Shown here one piece after another: positions 36,971 to 45,651 of a stretch of DNA of 53,886 nt (position 1 is the stretch's first letter; each line of letters starts with the position of its first letter). Location: assembly GCA_023249095.1 (NCBI GenBank), contig JAHFDK010000016.1, positions 1 through 53,886 on the forward strand. Direction: 5' to 3'. The notes below the pieces were generated by a model that saw only the letters and a program-made list of their open reading frames with translations, did no database searches and had not been told where the DNA came from. The position numbers were made by a program, and so were the translations under genes. This stretch comes from Candidatus Rokuibacteriota bacterium. GTDB lineage: Bacteria; Methylomirabilota; Methylomirabilia; Rokubacteriales; CSP1-6.

Positions 36971-38268
36971 TGTACGCGCTCTACACCGCGGTGGCTCTGA
37001 TCGGGCTCGTCACGCTTTGGGTGCCGCTTGCGTTGGTGAGGCGCTTCACTCGGGGTGTGCCGCTCAACGCCCGCGCGCGGCTTGGCGGGGCCGCGCCGAT
37101 CGGCGCGGGCCGACCCTCGGCCTGGTTGCACGCGGTGTCCGTTGGCGAAGCGATCGCCACCGCGCCGCTCATCGAAGGTCTACGGCGTCTTCATCCCGAG
37201 CTGCCGGTGGTGATGACGACGGTGACGAACACCGGAGCCCAGATCGTCCGTACGCGGTTTGCCGGACTCGTGACCCATCGCTTCTTTCCGCTCGACCTTC
37301 CCTGGGTCGTCCGGCGTGTCGCGACGTCCATCAATCCGGCGTTCCTGATCTGTATGGAGACCGAGCTCTGGCCGAACACCTTGCGGGCTCTGGCGTCCCG
37401 CGGCGTGCCGGTGATGATCGCCAACGGGAGAATCTCGGATCGATCCTTTCGTCGTTACCGGCTCGTGCGGCGCTTCCTGACATCCGTCCTCGCCGATGTC
37501 CGAGTGTTCGCCATGCAGTCGGACGAGGACGCGCGTCGCATCATCGCGCTCGGGGCTCACCCGGAACGGGTCGTCGTTACGGGGAACATCAAGGTCGACG
37601 CGCCTGTCGCCGACCCGGCCGGTACCGTGGACCTCTGGCGGCGGCTCCTCGCCCTCAGCCCCGGCCAGCGCGTGTGGATCGCCGGAAGCACTCACGCGGG
37701 TGAGGAGGATCCGGTCCTGGAGGCCCACCGCGCCGCCCTCGCCGAGTTTCCAGAGCTCGTGCTCGTGATCGCGCCGAGACACCCGGAGCGGACGGCCGAA
37801 GTGCTCGCCCTCCTGGCCCGACGCGGCTGGCCCTCAGTGCGCCGTAGCGAGCTTCCGTTCGCGGTGACGAGCACCTCGATCCCGGTGCCGCCCATCATCG
37901 TTCTCGACAGCGTGGGCGAGCTCGCGACGCTCTATGCCATCGCCGACGTCGTGTTCGTCGGGGGGAGTCTCGTGCCGGCAGGCGGTCACAACCTGCTCGA
38001 GGCCGCGCAGAGGCGCAAACCCGTACTGGTCGGACCCCACGCCACGAACTTCCGCGAGTCCACGAGCCTGCTCGAGTCGGTCGGCGCCGCCCTCGTCGTC
38101 CGAGACGCCTCCGACCTCTCCCGCGAGCTCCGACGGCTGCTCGCCGATCCGGACCTTCGCGCGAAGCTTGGCGATGCCGGGTACGAGGCCGTCGCGTCCC
38201 GCCATGGCGCGGTCCGGGAAACGCTCGATCTCATCGGTCGCTATCTCTACCCCGGGGTGCGCTCATGA
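36970..38268 (+). CDS. waaA: 3-deoxy-D-manno-octulosonic acid transferase (Kdo transferase)
   Basis: A 432-residue GT30 enzyme that adds Kdo to lipid A precursor. An N-terminal membrane helix (about 2-22) is followed by WLHAVSVGEAIATAPL, with the catalytic-base glutamate of SVGE, and METELWPN. The C-terminal nucleotide-sugar domain has PRHPERTAEVL, FVGGSLVPAGGHNLLEAA and LVGPHATNFRE. ATG overlaps the previous stop; its own stop overlaps lpxK (ATGA). Kdo synthesis genes are not in the window. Confidence 0.95.
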   Translation: MYALYTAVALIGLVTLWVPLALVRRFTRGVPLNARARLGGAAPIGAGRPSAWLHAVSVGEAIATAPLIEGLRRLHPELPVVMTTVTNTGAQIVRTRFAGLVTHRFFPLDLPWVVRRVATSINPAFLICMETELWPNTLRALASRGVPVMIANGRISDRSFRRYRLVRRFLTSVLADVRVFAMQSDEDARRIIALGAHPERVVVTGNIKVDAPVADPAGTVDLWRRLLALSPGQRVWIAGSTHAGEEDPVLEAHRAALAEFPELVLVIAPRHPERTAEVLALLARRGWPSVRRSELPFAVTSTSIPVPPIIVLDSVGELATLYAIADVVFVGGSLVPAGGHNLLEAAQRRKPVLVGPHATNFRESTSLLESVGAALVVRDASDLSRELRRLLADPDLRAKLGDAGYEAVASRHGAVRETLDLIGRYLYPGVRS

Positions 38269-39347
38269 GGTCCCGCGAACGCTTCGTCCGCGGCTGGGAG
38301 GAGGGCTTCGCGTCCGGGCCGGCACGGGTGCTGGCCGTCGCCGGTGGTGGCTACCGCGGCCTGCTCGGGGCACGCGAATGGCTCTACGGACGAGGAATCT
38401 TGAGATCGCGAGCTCTGCCGTGCCGCGTGGTCTCCATCGGAAACCTGACCGTGGGAGGGACAGGGAAGACCCCGGCCGTCGAGGTGGCCGTCCAAACCCT
38501 CGCCGCCCTCGGTCATCGACCGGCGGTCGTCAGCCGCGGCTACGGCCGCAGCACGCGCGGCGTCCAGATCGTTGCGGACGCCGCCTCGATCAGTCTCGAC
38601 CCGGAGGAATCGGGTGACGAGCCGTTCCTTCTCGCGCGTCGGCTGCCGGGCATCCCCGTCGTGGTCGGCTCGAACCGTCACGATGCCGCGCGAGTCGCCA
38701 TCGAGAAGTTCGGGGTGACCGCGATCGTTCTCGACGATGCGTTTCAGCACCGGACGCTCAGAAAGGATCTCGAGATCGTGATGACGCGCGCGCGGCGGCC
38801 CTGGGGCAACGGGCGATTGCTTCCGGCCGGGCCGTTACGCGAGCCGCTCGCCTCGCTCGCGAGGGCCGACCTCGTCGTCGCCACCGGCGCGCTCGGTCTG
38901 GGGGACGCGCGCGAGGTGGTCGAAGCTGTCGACGAGCACGCTCCGCGAGTTCCCGTCCTCACCGCCACGCTCGTCCCCTCGGAGTGCTGGGAGGCGGGCC
39001 GGATGCGATCCGTGAGTCTCGCCGAGCTCGGCGGAAAGCGGCTCGCCGCATTCGCCGGTATCGCGTCCCCCGCGTCTTTCGCCGAGACCCTCACGAGCAC
39101 CGGCGCCGTCGTGGCGGAGCTGTCGGAGTTCGCCGACCATCACTGGTACTCGACCGACGACGTCACCCGACTCGATGCGCGCGCCGGGGAGCTCGGTGTC
39201 GAGGCGCTCATCACGACCGAGAAAGACTGGGTCCGTCTTCGTCGCCTTCGTCTGCCGCGCCGGCCCCTCTACGTCCTGAGTATCCGGCTCGTCCTGCACA
39301 CGGGCGAGCCCACCTGGCGGCAGGCCTTCCAGCGCGCCTGCCCGTGA
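38265..39347 (+). CDS. lpxK: Tetraacyldisaccharide 4'-kinase
   Basis: A 360-residue P-loop kinase that phosphorylates the 4' position of lipid A. The P-loop lies in SIGNLTVGGTGKTPAVE (about 65-80), followed by SRGYGR, VVGSNRHDAA and DDAFQHRTLRKDLEIVM. The C-terminal half has AFAGIASPASFAETL and TTEKDWVRL. Length is normal. Start overlaps waaA (ATGA) and stop overlaps waaF (GTGA). Confidence 0.95.
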   Translation: MRSRERFVRGWEEGFASGPARVLAVAGGGYRGLLGAREWLYGRGILRSRALPCRVVSIGNLTVGGTGKTPAVEVAVQTLAALGHRPAVVSRGYGRSTRGVQIVADAASISLDPEESGDEPFLLARRLPGIPVVVGSNRHDAARVAIEKFGVTAIVLDDAFQHRTLRKDLEIVMTRARRPWGNGRLLPAGPLREPLASLARADLVVATGALGLGDAREVVEAVDEHAPRVPVLTATLVPSECWEAGRMRSVSLAELGGKRLAAFAGIASPASFAETLTSTGAVVAELSEFADHHWYSTDDVTRLDARAGELGVEALITTEKDWVRLRRLRLPRRPLYVLSIRLVLHTGEPTWRQAFQRACP

Positions 39348-40336
39348 AGATCGCCGTGCGGCTGCCGAACTGGCTCGGCGACACCGTGATGGCGGTGCCG
39401 GCGCTCCGCTCGCTCCGCGAGGCGTTTCCGGAGGCTCACGTGCTCCTCGCGGGCCCGTGGGTCGAGTTGCTCGCCGGTCAGGGGCTCGGCGACGTACTGG
39501 TGGGGTACCCGCGCTCGTGGAGCGGCCGGCTTCGCATCGCCGACACGGTTCGCGACTTCGCGGGTGACACGGTGGTGCTCTTCCCCAATTCATTCGAGGC
39601 GGCCGCCGCCGCCGTGTACTGGGGTGGGCGGCGCCGGATCGGGTTCGCGCTGGACGGGCGCGGCTGGCTTCTCACCGACGCGCTGCCCCTACCCGCGCCG
39701 CGACTCCACCAGGTCGACGAGTACCTGTTGCTCGTCGCTCACCTCGGAGCGACCACGACGGCGCGCGAGCCGCGCCTGACGGCGCCCGGACCCCGGGCCG
39801 ATACGCGGCAGCGGGCCCGTGAGCTCATGCGCGAGAGCGGAGCGCCGGAGGGCAAGCCCAGGGTCGGCGTCCACCTCGGCGCCGCGTACGGACCGGCCAA
39901 GGTCTGGGCGCGCGAGCGCGTCGTCGAGTTCTGTCGACGCGGGCCGGCGCGGGGCGTGGTGCCAGTGCTTCTGGGAGCGCCGTCGGACGCGCCTGCCGCC
40001 GCGGACGTGCTGCGCGAGACAAGCGCGGTGAGCCTCGTCGGGCGCGACGGTCCGGATCTCCTTCCCGCGGTGCTCACGGAGATCGCCGTGCTCGTCTCGG
40101 GCGACACCGGCGTTGCGCACCTCGCGGCGGCGCTCGGCACGCCGGTCGTGGCGCTCTTCGGGCCGACGGATCCGGCGCTGACCGCGCCGCTCGGCGGCGT
40201 GGCCGTGGTGCGCCATCCCGTGCCGTGCGCGCCGTGCTTCTACCGGGCGTGTCCGATCGACCACCCCTGTATGCGCGGGATCCTCGCGGAGACGGTCGGC
40301 GAAGAGATGGACGCGCTCCTGGCGGGGACCTCATGA
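39344..40336 (+). CDS. waaF: Lipopolysaccharide heptosyltransferase II
   Basis: A 330-residue GT9 enzyme adding the second heptose of the inner core. N-terminal VRLPNWLGDTVMAVPALRSL is the WaaF signature; GVHLGAAYGPAKVWARER and [27 protein letters not shown] are donor-site blocks. The C-terminus keeps the cysteine-rich CAPCFYRACPIDHPCM segment usual in WaaF. GTG at 39344 overlaps lpxK. Confidence 0.93.
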   Translation: MKIAVRLPNWLGDTVMAVPALRSLREAFPEAHVLLAGPWVELLAGQGLGDVLVGYPRSWSGRLRIADTVRDFAGDTVVLFPNSFEAAAAAVYWGGRRRIGFALDGRGWLLTDALPLPAPRLHQVDEYLLLVAHLGATTTAREPRLTAPGPRADTRQRARELMRESGAPEGKPRVGVHLGAAYGPAKVWARERVVEFCRRGPARGVVPVLLGAPSDAPAAADVLRETSAVSLVGRDGPDLLPAVLTEIAVLVSGDTGVAHLAAALGTPVVALFGPTDPALTAPLGGVAVVRHPVPCAPCFYRACPIDHPCMRGILAETVGEEMDALLAGTS

Positions 40337-41451
40337 GGCCCCTGACGATTCTGCACCTCGCAGCGAATCGCTGGTGGACGGGCAGCGCCGATCCCATCAT
40401 CCACCTCGTGTCCGGCCTGCGCGCCCGCGGCCACCGAGTACTGCTCGGGATCATCCCCGGCGATCGGTTCGCAGCCAAAGCGAGGGAGGCGGGGATCGAC
40501 CTGGTCGATGGGCTCCGCATGGACGCTCGCCTCGGGCCGCGCGCGCTCGCGCGCGATGTGCTCCGACTCCGGGCGCTCATCCGCGCCGAAGGCGTGGACG
40601 TGGTGCACACTCACCACTCGCATGACCACTGGCTCGCGGTACTCGCCAGGCCAAAGCGGGCGTTGGGCGGCCGCCCACCAGTGGTGAGAACCTTCCACAA
40701 CTTGCGCTCGGTCAACCGCGACCGGCTTGCCTCGACACTCTACCGTCGTACCGGCGCGGTGTTCGCGGTCTCCCGGCAGATCGAGTCTTTCTGCCGCGAG
40801 GCCGGGATCCCGCCGGAGCGCGTTTTCTGGCTCCCGGGGGCCGTCGACCTGAGGCGGTTCGCCGCTGACGCGGACCCCGCGCCGGTCCGGGAAGAGTTCA
40901 AGCTCGGCGACGCGCCGGTCGTGGTGTCGGTCGCGCGACTGGCGACGAATCGCGGTCACGAGCTCCTGCTCGCGGGCGTTGGTCTGCTCGTCCACCGGCT
41001 CCCGCGAGCGCGCCTGCTGCTCGTGGGAAAGGGCGAGACGCGCAGGCCCCTCGAGCAGCTGGTCGCCGATCTCGAGCTCGGGAGTCACGTGATCTTCACG
41101 GGCTATCGCGACATTGACCTCCCCTCGGTCCTCGCCGCCGGGGACTGCTTCGCCCTCATGGCGGCGGGCTCGGATGAGTCCTGCCGGGCGGCGCTCGAAG
41201 CGATGGCCGCGGCACGGCCGGTGATCGCTCGACGCGTGGGCGCGCTTCCGGAAACGGTGGTGCATGGCGAAACCGGGTTCCTGATCGACGACGACCGCCC
41301 GGAGAGTGTCGCGCGCGCGCTCGGGGATATTCTCGAGGATCCGGCGCGGCGACGGGCGATGGGGAGCGCGGGCCGGGCCAGAGCGGAGGAGTGCTTCGGC
41401 CCCGAGCGCTCGGTCGAGACGGTCGAGCGCGTCTATGGGGAAGTCCGGTGA
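40333..41451 (+). CDS. Glycosyltransferase family 4 (LPS core)
   Basis: A 372-residue GT-B glycosyltransferase. The N-terminal acceptor domain has VVHTHHSHDHWLAVL. The C-terminal GT4 donor domain has SVARLATNRGHELLLAGV, LLLVGKGETRRPLEQL and the EX7E-like stretch AAGSDESCRAALEAMAAARPVIAR. It is the first of a run of four GT4 genes beside waaF. The sugar and acceptor cannot be deduced. ATG overlaps waaF (ATGA). Confidence 0.87.
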   Translation: MRPLTILHLAANRWWTGSADPIIHLVSGLRARGHRVLLGIIPGDRFAAKAREAGIDLVDGLRMDARLGPRALARDVLRLRALIRAEGVDVVHTHHSHDHWLAVLARPKRALGGRPPVVRTFHNLRSVNRDRLASTLYRRTGAVFAVSRQIESFCREAGIPPERVFWLPGAVDLRRFAADADPAPVREEFKLGDAPVVVSVARLATNRGHELLLAGVGLLVHRLPRARLLLVGKGETRRPLEQLVADLELGSHVIFTGYRDIDLPSVLAAGDCFALMAAGSDESCRAALEAMAAARPVIARRVGALPETVVHGETGFLIDDDRPESVARALGDILEDPARRRAMGSAGRARAEECFGPERSVETVERVYGEVR

Positions 41452-42572
41452 GGATTCTCCAGCTCGTCTCCTGCCGCGGGTGGTCGTCCGACGCCTACTG
41501 GGCGGCCAGGATGACGCGAGAGCTCGAGCGCCGCGGACACGCGGTGACCCTCGCGTGCCTCGCCGGAACGGAGGCACGGGTGATCGACGGCGTGCGCCGG
41601 GAAGGCGTGGAGCCCGTGACCACGCTCGCGTTCGCGAGCGGCGTCCGGCCGGTGGCGGACGGCCGAGACCTCGGCCGCCTTCGCGCCCTGCTGAAGGGTA
41701 CCGACGTGGTCCACGTGCATCGCGGCAAGGAGCACTGGCTCGCCGCCGTGGCCAATCGCTTGATTTCAACGCCGCGGCCCGTCGTGAGGACGCGCCACAT
41801 CGCTCTGGCCGTGAGGCCCCACGCCGCCAATCGCTGGCTCTACCGTCGCGCAACGGCGTTCGTCGTGACGGTGACCGAGGCCATCCGGCGGCAGTACATC
41901 GCCTCGGAGCTCGTGGACGCCGATCGTATCGCCGCGCTGCCGGGCGGCGCCGACGCGGAGCGGTATCGCCCGCTCCCACGCGATCCCGAGGTGTACGGGC
42001 GGCTCGGCGGCCGGCCGGACCACCCGCTGGTGGGCATGATTGCCGGCCTTCGCGTCATGAAGGGACACGCGGTCGTGGTCGATGCGGCGGCCCGACTCGG
42101 CGCGCGCGGTGTCCGGCCTCACTTCGTCTTCGTAGGGCGCGGGAGCATGGAGGTGGTAGTCCGGGACACGATCGATCGAGCCGGGCTCGGGCGGCAGTTC
42201 AACATCGGCGGCTTCGTCGACGATCTGCCGGCGGCCCTCGCCGCGCTCGACATCGTGCTCTACGTGCCGCTCGAGTCCGACGGCATGTCCCGCGTGGTCT
42301 TCGAGTGTCTGGCCGCCGGGCGGCCGCTCATCGCGTCGCGGGTGGGTGTGGTGCCGGAGGTGCTGGCCGACGGCGAGCACGCGGCGCTCGTGCCAGCCGG
42401 CGACGCTGAGGCCCTCGCCGACGCGCTGGCGAAGCTCGTGAGGGACCCCGCGGCGCGCGCGCGGCTGGGCGAGGCCGGGCAGCGGCTGGTCGGACAGCGG
42501 TACTCGGGCGCCCACGTGGCGGCCGCGCTCGAGGCGCGGTACGCGAGCCTCCTGGCTGCCGGCGCGGCGTGA
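41448..42572 (+). CDS. Glycosyltransferase family 4 (LPS core)
   Basis: A 374-residue GT4 enzyme related in layout to the gene before it: VVHVHRGKEHWLAAVAN in the N-terminal domain matches the HTHHSHDHW block of the neighbour, which suggests an old duplication. The donor domain has GMIAGLRVMKGHAVVVDAA and LESDGMSRVVFECLAAGRPLIA. The C-terminal 60 residues are Ala/Arg rich. GTG at 41448 overlaps the upstream stop. Substrate unknown. Confidence 0.87.
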   Translation: MRILQLVSCRGWSSDAYWAARMTRELERRGHAVTLACLAGTEARVIDGVRREGVEPVTTLAFASGVRPVADGRDLGRLRALLKGTDVVHVHRGKEHWLAAVANRLISTPRPVVRTRHIALAVRPHAANRWLYRRATAFVVTVTEAIRRQYIASELVDADRIAALPGGADAERYRPLPRDPEVYGRLGGRPDHPLVGMIAGLRVMKGHAVVVDAAARLGARGVRPHFVFVGRGSMEVVVRDTIDRAGLGRQFNIGGFVDDLPAALAALDIVLYVPLESDGMSRVVFECLAAGRPLIASRVGVVPEVLADGEHAALVPAGDAEALADALAKLVRDPAARARLGEAGQRLVGQRYSGAHVAAALEARYASLLAAGAA

Positions 42573-43699
42573 AGATCTCCATCCTCGCCTCCGACCTGTC
42601 GGACAACGCGACGGGTCGTGCCGACCTGCTCGCTCGTCTCCTTTCGTCGCGCTACGAGGTCGACGTGGTCGGGCCTCAGTTCGGCGAAGGTCTCTGGGCG
42701 CCGTCGCGGGACGGCCCGGTCGCGTATCGCAGCGTGAGGGCCGGGCGCGATCCCGGATTTGCACGACACGTTCCCGAGCTCCTCGCGCTCGTCGACGGCG
42801 AGATCCTCGTCGCGTCCAAACCGCGGCCGACGAGCTTCGGACTGGGCCTGCTCGCGCGGGCACGCCGGCGGCGGCCGCTCGTCCTCGACATCGACGACTG
42901 GGAGGTCGGCTTCTTCTATCGCTCGGGCGCCTGGGGCCGGGTCGGTCGCGCCCTCAACCTCGCCAATCCGAACGGGCTCCCGTGGACGTGGCTCGCGGAG
43001 AAGCTCATCTGTCGTGCCGACGCGATCACGGTGGCCTCGCGATTCCTCGAGTGCCGCTTCGGCGGGACGCTCCTGCCCCACGTGCGCGATACCGAGGCGT
43101 GGGATCCGGCCCGCTACGATCGCGCCGACGCGCGCGCCCGGCAGGGGGTGGGCGCCAACAAGGTCGTGATGTTTCTCGGAACGCCGCGGGGGCACAAGGG
43201 CGTCGACGACCTGATCGACGCGGTGGGTTTACTGGGTCCGGGGGTCGTCCTGGCGCTCGTCGGCGTCGATCCGGCCCGTGGTGGAGCGCCGCGCTGGTCC
43301 CGGATCCCACACGTGCGCGTGACTGGCGAGATTCCGTTCGACGACGTGCCTCGCTACCTCGTCGCCGCCGACGTCGTCGCCGTGCCTCAGCGAGATACCA
43401 CCGACACCGTGGCGCAGGTGCCCGCGAAGCTCTTCGACGCGATGGCGCTCGCCCGTCCCATCGTCTCGACGTCGGTCTCGATGATTCCGGAGATCCTCGA
43501 CGGCTGCGGCCTCGTGGTCGAGCCCGGGGACGTGCCCGCGCTCGCCGGCGCGATCAAGCGGCTCCTGGACAACGCCGAGGAAGCCGCGGCGCTTGGCCAG
43601 CGTGCTCGCGAGCGTTGCGAAGCACGCTACAGCTTCCGCGTCGCCCGGGCCACGCTCTTCCCGCTCATCGAGCGGCTGACCGCGAGACGTTCCGCGTGA
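42569..43699 (+). CDS. Glycosyltransferase family 4 (LPS core or O-antigen)
   Basis: A 376-residue GT4 protein. LVLDIDDWEVGF and ADAITVASRFLECRFGG mark the linker region; VVMFLGTPRGHKGVDDLIDAV, ADVVAVPQRDTTDTVAQVPAKLFDAMALARPIV and GCGLVVEPGDVPALAGAI form the donor domain. GTG at 42569 overlaps the previous gene. Its stop is overlapped by the GTG of a small repeat ORF (GTGA), so the chain of coupled starts is not broken. Confidence 0.87.
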   Translation: MKISILASDLSDNATGRADLLARLLSSRYEVDVVGPQFGEGLWAPSRDGPVAYRSVRAGRDPGFARHVPELLALVDGEILVASKPRPTSFGLGLLARARRRRPLVLDIDDWEVGFFYRSGAWGRVGRALNLANPNGLPWTWLAEKLICRADAITVASRFLECRFGGTLLPHVRDTEAWDPARYDRADARARQGVGANKVVMFLGTPRGHKGVDDLIDAVGLLGPGVVLALVGVDPARGGAPRWSRIPHVRVTGEIPFDDVPRYLVAADVVAVPQRDTTDTVAQVPAKLFDAMALARPIVSTSVSMIPEILDGCGLVVEPGDVPALAGAIKRLLDNAEEAAALGQRARERCEARYSFRVARATLFPLIERLTARRSA

Positions 43700-43932
43700 G
43701 AGCAGGCGTGTCGGTGAGAGCAGGCGGGTCGGCGCCCTGCGTTTCTGTTCCGTCGCGGGGGGGAGCGGGCGAGTCGGCGCCCTGCGTTTCTGTTCCGTCG
43801 CGGGGGGGAGCGGGCGAGTCGGCGCCCTGCGTTTCTGTTCCGTCCCGGGGCGGAGCGGGCGAGTCGGAGCCACCCGTTTCTGTCTCAGGCCACCCTCGGT
43901 CAAAGCAGGCCTCGAGGCACCCGCTACAATGA
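43696..43932 (+). CDS. Small repeat ORF (78 codons) bridging two glycosyltransferase genes
   Basis: GTG at 43696 overlaps the upstream stop (GTGA) and the TGA at 43930-43932 overlaps the downstream ATG (ATGA). The frame contains three in-register copies of SAPCVSVPSRGGAGE, then a diverged fourth and a tail. No known domain. Coupling on both sides argues that ribosomes may cross it. The DNA repeat, not the peptide, is what recurs elsewhere (ribH tail, other frame), so the peptide may have no function of its own. Confidence 0.4.
   Translation: MRAGVSVRAGGSAPCVSVPSRGGAGESAPCVSVPSRGGAGESAPCVSVPSRGGAGESEPPVSVSGHPRSKQASRHPLQ
43700..43928. repeat. Dispersed REP-like element, copy 2, with three 45-bp tandem units
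   Basis: Units at 43718-43762, 43763-43807 and 43808-43852 are nearly identical. A partial unit precedes them and a diverged one follows from 43853. Each unit contains GGGCGAGTCGGCGCCC or a variant, able to form a short stem. Positions 43883-43923 match the end of the copy at 19463-19620 at about 33 of 41 positions, and both copies stop at a start codon. Confidence 0.85.
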
Positions 43933-45038
43933 AGCTCCTCATCATTGCGCGGCCGTTCGTCTTCCACGGAGGAGTCGAGCGGGCGACAGCGGGCCTTGTG
44001 GCGGCCCTCGTCGAACACGGTTATGACGTCCACGTCCTCAGCCCGCGCGGCCAGGCGCCGGTGCGCGGGGTAACGCTTCACACCCTGTCGCTGCCGCCGT
44101 TGCCGTCGGCGGCGCGCGTCGTGGCGCTGGCCATGAACGCCCGGCTCGCGGTCGCGCGCCGGAGCTGGGACGTGGTCCAGAGCCACGAGCGCACGCTGCG
44201 CCAGGACGTGTATCGCGCCGGCGAGGGATGTCACCGGGCGTACCTGGCGAGCGAGGAGCGGGGGCGCGCCCGTGGCCTCTATCATCGGATCGTCCTGGCG
44301 CTCGAGCGCCGCGTCTTCGCGCGAACGCCGCACATCGTCGCCATCGCCGACGCCGGACGACGGGAGATCGAGACCCTGTACGGCGTGTCGCCCGGGCGTC
44401 TGGCGGTTGTGTACAACGGGGTCGATCTCGAGCGCTTTCATCCGTTGAACCGCGCCAGATATCGTGAGCCCGCGCGGGCCGAGGCCGCCATTCCCCCTCG
44501 CGCGTTCACGGTCCTCTTCGTCGGCAGCGGCTTCGCGCGCAAGGGACTTGCGACCGCGGTCGAGGCGTTCGCGGCGCTCTCCGATCGCGAGAGCCGGTTC
44601 GTCGTCGTCGGCAAGGGCGACGCCCGGCCGTACCGGTTCGCGGCGGCTCGTCTCGGCGTCGGCGAGCGGATCGCCTGGCTCGGCGCCCGGGCCGATCTCG
44701 AACGCTGGTACGCGGCGGCCGACATCGTCGTGCTACCGAGCCGCTACGAGCCGTTCGGTAATGTTCACCTGGAAGCCCTCGCCGCGGGACTCCCAGTCGT
44801 CGCCAGCGCGCGTGCAGGTGGCGCGGAGGTCATCGAGGATGGAGTCAACGGGTCGATCGTGAACCCGACCGACCCGCGGGCGATCACGGCGGCGCTCGAG
44901 CGCTTCCGCGAGCGCCCTGACGGCGATGTGGCGGAAGCGGCGCGCCGCTCGGCCGAACCCTTCACGTATGCCGCTCAAGTCAGCGGGTTCGCGCGGATCT
45001 ATAGTCGCTGCGCGCGTGCAACGTACGATTTTCCTTGA
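43929..45038 (+). CDS. Glycosyltransferase family 4, WaaG-like
   Basis: A 369-residue GT4 enzyme. FHGGVERATAGLVAAL near the N-terminus, the ERTLRQDVYRAGEGCHRAYL block and VVYNGVDLERFHP resemble WaaG-type LPS glucosyltransferases that act on heptose II. Donor motifs are FVGSGFARKGLATAVEAF and LPSRYEPFGNVHLEALAAGLPVVAS, with the catalytic Glu pair of the EX7E type. ATG 43929 abuts the repeat element, which also supplies a GAGG 11 bases upstream. Glucose as donor sugar is inference. Confidence 0.85.
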   Translation: MKLLIIARPFVFHGGVERATAGLVAALVEHGYDVHVLSPRGQAPVRGVTLHTLSLPPLPSAARVVALAMNARLAVARRSWDVVQSHERTLRQDVYRAGEGCHRAYLASEERGRARGLYHRIVLALERRVFARTPHIVAIADAGRREIETLYGVSPGRLAVVYNGVDLERFHPLNRARYREPARAEAAIPPRAFTVLFVGSGFARKGLATAVEAFAALSDRESRFVVVGKGDARPYRFAAARLGVGERIAWLGARADLERWYAAADIVVLPSRYEPFGNVHLEALAAGLPVVASARAGGAEVIEDGVNGSIVNPTDPRAITAALERFRERPDGDVAEAARRSAEPFTYAAQVSGFARIYSRCARATYDFP

Positions 45039-45063
45039 GAAATCGGCCCTTCGGGCTTACACT
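45035..45063 (+). promoter_or_regulatory. Sigma-70-type promoter of gmhB (leaderless)
   Basis: TTGAGA at 45035-45040 (overlapping the preceding stop codon), 17 bases, TACACT at 45058-45063. The predicted start site falls on the GTG at 45070. No Shine-Dalgarno site precedes that codon. Confidence 0.55.
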
Positions 45064-45069
45064 TCGCGC

Positions 45070-45651
45070 GTGGGTCCCAGGCCCGCGGTCTTCATGGATC
45101 GTGACGGGACGCTTACCGAGGAAGTGGGGTACGTCAATCATCCCAGGCGTCTTCGAGTCCAACCGAGATCGGCCGAAGCCATCCGCCGTCTCAACGAAGC
45201 AGGCATCGCCGCTGTCGTCGTGACGAATCAAGCGGGGATCGCCCGCGGCTACTTCTCGGAAGAGGTGCTCGCTGCGGTGAACGCGGCACTGGTATCCCGG
45301 CTCAAGGACGAGGGCGCACACCTGGATGGGATCTACGTGTGCTCCCATCATCCGACGGAGGGCGAGCCGCCGTACCGGATGGTGTGCGAGTGTCGCAAGC
45401 CCAAGCCGGGCCTGCTGCTCCGCGCGGCCTCTGAGCTCGGCCTCGACCTCTCAGGCTCGACGCTGGTCGGTGACAAGGCCTCGGATCTCGCCGCCGCCCG
45501 CGCCGTGGGCGCCCAGTCCGTGCTCGTGCTCACGGGCTACGGTCTGGGCGAATGGGAGTACCGGCGCGACGCCTTCCCGGTGCCGCCCGACCACGTGGCG
45601 CAGGACCTTCTCGGCGCCGTCGACTGGGTGATCGGGAGTCGGCGCGCGTGA
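45070..45651 (+). CDS. gmhB: D-glycero-beta-D-manno-heptose 1,7-bisphosphate 7-phosphatase
   Basis: A 193-residue HAD phosphatase for ADP-heptose synthesis. The DxD nucleophile is in FMDRDGTL (Asp10, Asp12), followed by VVTNQAGIARGYF, the zinc-binding cysteine/histidine loop (CSHHPTEGEPPYRMVCECRKPKPG) and LVGDKASDLAAA. GTG at 45070 gives the normal N-terminus; an upstream GTG at 45016 would add an unrelated stretch. The promoter overlapping the previous stop suggests its own leaderless mRNA in addition to read-through. Confidence 0.93.
   Translation: MGPRPAVFMDRDGTLTEEVGYVNHPRRLRVQPRSAEAIRRLNEAGIAAVVVTNQAGIARGYFSEEVLAAVNAALVSRLKDEGAHLDGIYVCSHHPTEGEPPYRMVCECRKPKPGLLLRAASELGLDLSGSTLVGDKASDLAAARAVGAQSVLVLTGYGLGEWEYRRDAFPVPPDHVAQDLLGAVDWVIGSRRA

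Noticed and set aside
43665..44441. Minus-strand ORF with a 15-residue repeat across the 45-bp units
   Set aside because: It runs antisense into a well-supported glycosyltransferase and has no start context; the + strand frame is coupled at both ends.
45552..45651. Longer N-terminus for the heptose kinase
   Set aside because: The extra residues overlap gmhB in another frame and have no similarity to the family; GTG 45648 gives the usual start.
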